In this document: piece after piece, positions 15,663-18,837 of the stretch
How positions within the stretch are numbered: the stretch's first letter is position 1
Layout of the letters: each line of letters opens with the position of its first letter
Assembly: GCA_934278005.1 (NCBI GenBank)
Contig: CAKQWG010000052.1
Span: forward strand, 1-18,837
Length of the DNA stretch: 18,837 nt
Direction: 5' to 3'
DNA from: an uncultured Pirellulaceae bacterium
GTDB taxonomy: Bacteria > Planctomycetota > Planctomycetia > Pirellulales > Pirellulaceae
Made by a program: the position numbers and the translations under genes
The notes under the pieces: generated by a model
What the model was told of the DNA's origin: nothing
The model's input: the letters and a program-made list of their open reading frames with translations, nothing else
Databases searched by the model: none

Positions 15663-16487
15663 TTAGGCGGCGGCGGATTTGGGCAGCTCCAGCGCGACTT
15701 GCTCAATGCAGTCGGTGTCGATACAGTCGACCTGAGACACCGCACCGGCAACGAGCGCGAGGTCGGCGATGTGCACGATCCGCCGCGCAATGCCGCGACT
15801 CATCTCATGAATCCGCTCTACGGCTGTATCGGTAAAGATTGGCGTGTTGCGCCCTAGGCTTATGCTCATCCACGCTAAGAACTCGGCGGACTGCACAAGA
15901 TCCCACGCCGGTAGCTCGATCTGCAACTCGCAACGCTCGACGATCGCACGACTTAGGCCGCCGGCCATCTGCTTCTCCACCGCGAAGATCGCGGTCAACG
16001 GGAAGCCCATCGCCAGCAGTCGCGTCAGATCAGCCTCTGCCGCCGTGGTGGCACTTTCGCAATCGTCCACCAACAGGACGGTCTGTGTCTCCTCTCGCTG
16101 GGCCGCATCGAAATAGTCGCAGATCAGCCCCCAAGCTGCTGGGGTCTGGTGGGCTCGGCCAAGCCCCACTAAATGCTGGCCCGTGAAGCGGTGGCCAGCT
16201 AGCCGGCCTGCTAGATCGACGAGCAGTTCGCCGGGGGCCAGCCCCAGCAGAGATGCTCGCAGCACCCGCAAGCCGGGAATGTCAGTACCCGTCGGCGGAT
16301 TGGCGGCGCAATGGCGCAACACCTGCGATTTGCCAACTCCAGCGGCTCCCACCAAGGCTCCGACACTGCGGCGATTGCTCACCAAAAACTCGATTCGAGC
16401 CAATGCTTCGTCGATAGTGGCTCCGCGAAAGAACGCAGGTCCGCTGAAGGGAGCAGCACTTAGTTGCCAGTAGCGCCAGTATGTCAC
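15663..16487 (-). CDS. ExeA-like AAA family ATPase
   Basis: A 274-residue AAA ATPase of the ExeA/GspA-related type. From the GTG at 16487 it begins MTYWRYWQLSAAPFSG, matching the family's usual opening of aromatic residues then PF. Walker A is GAAGVGKS (47-54, K53, S54), Walker B is TVLLVDDCE (136-144, D141/D142), and GIARRIVHIADLAL (232-245) fits the sensor-2 helix. The frame is open further to a TTG at 16535, but GTG is preferred for its family-like N-terminus and an AAGGG 9 nt upstream. ExeA acts in type II secretion in Aeromonas together with a peptidoglycan-binding part that is absent here; homologues in other phyla have mixed or unknown roles. No secretion or transposition gene is adjacent, so the function is open. 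Confidence 0.82.
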   Translation of the reverse strand: MTYWRYWQLSAAPFSGPAFFRGATIDEALARIEFLVSNRRSVGALVGAAGVGKSQVLRHCAANPPTGTDIPGLRVLRASLLGLAPGELLVDLAGRLAGHRFTGQHLVGLGRAHQTPAAWGLICDYFDAAQREETQTVLLVDDCESATTAAEADLTRLLAMGFPLTAIFAVEKQMAGGLSRAIVERCELQIELPAWDLVQSAEFLAWMSISLGRNTPIFTDTAVERIHEMSRGIARRIVHIADLALVAGAVSQVDCIDTDCIEQVALELPKSAAA

Positions 16488-16651
16488 GTGTCTGTACCCT
16501 TGTATACGAACCTCTGCCGCCGGTCTGGCAGCCAACTCGTCAAAAGCGAAGCTAGTAGGCCATGCCTCAATCGCTGATAACCCGGCTTATCGTTACAATC
16601 GGCACTTCAGCTGGTCAACTTAAACTCAATCTTCTTGCCTCGGTTTTCTCG

Positions 16652-17419
16652 ATGTCATTGCCGCGTTTTTTCCATCCCCAATTGCCTCCCGACGGCGACG
16701 TTGCACTTGATGATGCAGAAGCCAGGCATGCTAGCAATGTGCTGCGTCTGGAACTTGGCGCAGAGGTCATCTTATTCGATGGCTGCGGCGGCGAAGCACG
16801 GGGGACAGTGGCAGCCATGGACAAGCGCAGCGTGGTGGTTAGTATCACTGCTCGTACCGACTCCAATCGTGAGTTGCGGCGGCCACTGGAGCTGCTCGTA
16901 GCACTTCCCAAAGGGGATCGGCAAAAGACGCTGGTCGATGGCTTGGTACAGTTGGGCGTAACCCGCTTAATTCCACTGATCTGCCAGCGCGGCGTTGCCC
17001 AGCCCACGGCCAGTGCGCTTGAGCGACTGCAGCGCGGCGTGGTGGAGTCGAGCAAACAGTGCGGCCGCAACCAGTTGATGGCTATCTCGGCCCCCTACAC
17101 GATTTCGCAGGCAATTTCGCAGCAGTATATCTCGGAGAGCGATGGCCAGTTTAGACTGCGCTGCGTTGCGCATCCGTATGGAACTCGACAGACTCTTAGC
17201 GAGTTGGCTCTTAGCGAATTGGCTCGTAGCGAATTGGCCGACTGCCAAGCTGGGCAAGTCGCCGGTGGGATTATGGCAGTCGGACCCGAGGGGGGCTTCA
17301 CCGACGCCGAGATGCAGCAGTGGGCGCAGGCTGGTTGGCCGGCCGTAGATCTGGGGCCGCGGATTCTGCGCGTCGAAATGGCTGCCCTCCAATTAGCTGC
17401 CTGGTGGTCCAGTCTGTAA
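16652..17419 (+). CDS. rsmE: 16S rRNA m3U1498 methyltransferase
   Basis: RsmE methylates N3 of U1498 in 16S rRNA on assembled 30S subunits, using SAM. The 255-residue form from ATG 16652 has the N-terminal PUA-like part (MSLPRFFHPQ, then EARHASNVLRLELG) and a C-terminal SPOUT knot with LPKGDRQKTLVDGLVQLGVT (85-104), ESSKQCGRN (132-140), GPEGGFT (211-217) and LGPRILRVEMA (234-244), where Val and Met replace the commoner Thr and Thr/Ala residues. The frame extends upstream to an ATG at 16562, but those 30 residues do not look like the family. Ribosome binding signal is poor. Residues 182-196 are a threefold LSELA/RSELA repeat from a 15-bp triplication. It is divergent from the AAA gene and 49 bp ahead of the DUF2817 gene. 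Confidence 0.94.
   Translation: MSLPRFFHPQLPPDGDVALDDAEARHASNVLRLELGAEVILFDGCGGEARGTVAAMDKRSVVVSITARTDSNRELRRPLELLVALPKGDRQKTLVDGLVQLGVTRLIPLICQRGVAQPTASALERLQRGVVESSKQCGRNQLMAISAPYTISQAISQQYISESDGQFRLRCVAHPYGTRQTLSELALSELARSELADCQAGQVAGGIMAVGPEGGFTDAEMQQWAQAGWPAVDLGPRILRVEMAALQLAAWWSSL
17195..17239 (+). repeat. 15-bp in-frame triplication inside rsmE
   Basis: Units CTTAGCGAGTTGGCT (17195-17209), CTTAGCGAATTGGCT (17210-17224) and CGTAGCGAATTGGCC (17225-17239) encode LSELA, LSELA and RSELA at residues 182-196. Copies differ by one to three bases. The insert keeps the frame and lies about 15 residues before the GPEGGFT loop. Confidence 0.95.
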
Positions 17420-17468
17420 CCTTCCATCTCTCGCACGACCGCCAAGTTGTAGTCTGTTAAAGTAAACT

Positions 17469-18542
17469 GTGAACGCAACCCATTTCTCAAAATCGTACGC
17501 GGAAGCCCGACGGCGTTTTAACGAGGCCGCGGCAGCTATCGGAGCTCTCATCCGTTCGTACCCAGTGGCGAGCGACATCGACGAAGCATTGGCGATAGAT
17601 GTGGCTTGCATTGGTGAAGAGCATGCTCCAACCATCGTAGTTTCATCTGCCGTCCACGGTGTGGAAGGTTTTTTCGGATCCGCCATCCAGCTTGCCCTGC
17701 TCAAACAGCTCAGCAGCATCCGTCCCCAGTCCAACATTCGCTACGTCCTGATCCACAGCGTGAATCCGTTTGGATTTTCTCAGCTGCGGCGGTTCAATGA
17801 GGATAACGTCGATCTCAATCGCAACTTTCACGCAGACGACAGCTTTTATCAAGGTGCGCCACCGGGATATGCCAGCCTGAATGCGTTTCTAAATCCAGCG
17901 TCGCCGCCACAGCGTTTTGAACCGTTCGCATTAAAGGCACTGTGGAACATTTGGCGAAACGGTCTGCAGTCCCTCAAACAGACTGTGGCCGGCGGACAAT
18001 ACGAATATCCCCGCGGCATCTTCTTCGGTGGGCATGGCCCGTGCAGCTCGACCCAAATCATCTACGATAACTGTGACGCCTGGATTGGTGCGGCAGAGCG
18101 CGTGGTGCACATCGATTTTCACAGTGGTCTAGGAGCATTTGGTTCATACAAATTATTGCTGCCGGCGCTCGCCTCAACCGAGGATTTTGCGTGGTACGCC
18201 CACGCGTTCGGCAGCCAGTGCGTCGAACGGCTAGATGCAGAGGTCGGCACGGCATACCAAGTCTCGGGTCTGTTTGATCAGTGGATGCAGCAGCACTTTG
18301 CATCCCGCGAGTATCGGGTGGTCGGGGCGGAGTTCGGAACCTACAACGTGCTGCGGGTACTGGCGGCTATCCGGGCTGAGAACCGCGCCCACCACTACGC
18401 AAATGTGAACAGCTCCGCTTATAAGGCAGCCAAAGCAGAGCTGGTCGAGTGTTTCTGTCCGAGCTCCGCTAGGTGGAGAACCCAAGCGATCGACTCGGGG
18501 CTGAAAATCATCCGTCAGGCTACGCTGGCATTAGAGCCCTAG
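17469..18542 (+). CDS. DUF2817 family protein (M14-like zinc peptidase)
   Basis: A 357-residue protein of the DUF2817 group, related to M14 zinc carboxypeptidases. Zinc-ligand candidates are H63 and E66 in SSAVHGVEGFFGS and H214 or H218 in VVHIDFHSGLG. NVDLNRNF (113-120) resembles the M14 substrate-binding Asn-Arg pair, and E288 in GAEFGTY fits the catalytic glutamate. No signal peptide or membrane segment is seen, so it is probably cytoplasmic. The true substrate is unknown for this family. Start is GTG at 17469, read directly from the sequence; no strong Shine-Dalgarno precedes it. It lies 49 bp after rsmE on the same strand and could share its transcript. A GC-rich hairpin follows 153 bp after the stop. 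Confidence 0.85.
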   Translation: MNATHFSKSYAEARRRFNEAAAAIGALIRSYPVASDIDEALAIDVACIGEEHAPTIVVSSAVHGVEGFFGSAIQLALLKQLSSIRPQSNIRYVLIHSVNPFGFSQLRRFNEDNVDLNRNFHADDSFYQGAPPGYASLNAFLNPASPPQRFEPFALKALWNIWRNGLQSLKQTVAGGQYEYPRGIFFGGHGPCSSTQIIYDNCDAWIGAAERVVHIDFHSGLGAFGSYKLLLPALASTEDFAWYAHAFGSQCVERLDAEVGTAYQVSGLFDQWMQQHFASREYRVVGAEFGTYNVLRVLAAIRAENRAHHYANVNSSAYKAAKAELVECFCPSSARWRTQAIDSGLKIIRQATLALEP

Positions 18543-18695
18543 GTCCATGGACAGTCATGAACTATTGCGTAGCTTGGTAAGCTGCCGGCGAGATGGCTGT
18601 GGCTGTGATGCACAATCGCGGGGGGCGGTCAAGGCTGTCAGGATGTGGATGAGCGAGGTTATAATCAGAGGCTATAGGCTGCGGCAGTAGCAGGC

Positions 18696-18719
18696 GGGTG
18701 CCGTAGCGCCGCGGCGCCC
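18696..18719 (+). terminator. GC-rich hairpin downstream of the DUF2817 gene
   Basis: GGGTGCCG (18696-18703) pairs fully with CGGCGCCC (18712-18719), counting one G-U pair, around an 8-nt loop. There is no T-tract after it (CTTCAG follows), so it is not a classical factor-independent terminator. It may still mark the end of the rsmE-DUF2817 transcript. Confidence 0.35.
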
Positions 18720-18763
18720 CTTCAGTCTGGCTGATGTGGCTGCTTGGGGATCTAGGCGTAATG

Positions 18764-18837
18764 GCTAGATGTATTGGCTAGATGTATTAGCTAGATGTAT
18801 TAGCTAGATGTATTAGCTAGATGTATTAGCTAGATGT
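18764..18837. repeat. 13-bp tandem array, open at the window edge
   Basis: Five full units and a 9-nt sixth unit of GCTAGATGTATTA. Units start at 18764, 18777, 18790, 18803, 18816 and 18829. The first unit ends in G where the others end in A; the rest are identical. The array reaches the last base, so its true length is unknown. The unit length is not a multiple of three and stop codons recur, so it is not coding. The remaining part of the gap from 18543 to 18695 shows no gene. Confidence 0.95.

Noticed and set aside
15580..15666. 28-codon frame starting MTKVPNRLGVGGKSGW in the NRAMP/AAA gap
   Set aside because: GAGGAG lies 12 nt upstream, too far for a good ribosome binding site, and the frame overlaps repeat copy two and the end of the AAA gene. 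Too weak to call.
18764..18837. Possible CRISPR array
   Set aside because: The 13-bp units are contiguous with no spacers, and no cas gene is nearby.

Overview
The window (18,837 bp, roughly 55-60% GC by eye) looks like chromosomal DNA of a planctomycete, most likely of the Pirellulales type. This is inferred from protein character, loosely packed ribosomal genes, frequent GTG/TTG starts, weak Shine-Dalgarno signals and short palindromic intergenic repeats; no rRNA or other phylogenetic marker RNA is present to prove it. No tRNA, rRNA, CRISPR array, insertion sequence or phage gene was seen.

Layout. (1) 1-4219, minus strand: the front of the S10 ribosomal protein operon in canonical order, rpsJ-rplC-rplD-rplW-rplB-rpsS-rplV-rpsC (rpsC runs off the left edge), with unusually wide gaps (42 to 187 bp). 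(2) 4220-5024: about 800 bp with no credible gene, rich in short perfect hairpins, with a TATAAT on the minus strand; it could hold a long S10 leader or an unannotated RNA. (3) 5025-6895, plus strand: a small protein made mostly of aspartate, then dihydrolipoamide dehydrogenase (lpdA). (4) 6896-7041: a convergent gap with two tandem repeat pairs that are inverted, diverged copies of one 23-bp family. (5) 7042-10043, minus strand: an M24 peptidase, accB and accC, a likely operon supplying the biotin carboxylase half of acetyl-CoA carboxylase. (6) 10199-14107, minus strand: a 1,302-residue membrane protein with a signal peptide, a TPM-like N-terminal region, one membrane helix, a very long coiled-coil region and a Gly/Ser tail ending in Trp, like an enlarged YgcG-type protein. 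(7) 14237-15505, plus strand: an NRAMP-family transporter lacking the canonical metal-binding residues. (8) 15506-15662: another convergent gap with two inverted copies of a different 23-bp near-palindrome. (9) 15663-16487, minus strand: an ExeA-like AAA ATPase. (10) 16652-18542, plus strand: rsmE with an in-frame 15-bp triplication, and a DUF2817 (M14-like) metallopeptidase. (11) 18543-18837: non-coding, with a GC-rich hairpin and a 13-bp tandem array that runs off the right edge.

Most genes are housekeeping (translation, rRNA modification, lipid synthesis, 2-oxoacid oxidation). The least explained items are the giant TPM/coiled-coil protein, the Asp-rich protein, the altered NRAMP, the structured region upstream of rpsJ, and the two repeat families in the two convergent gaps.
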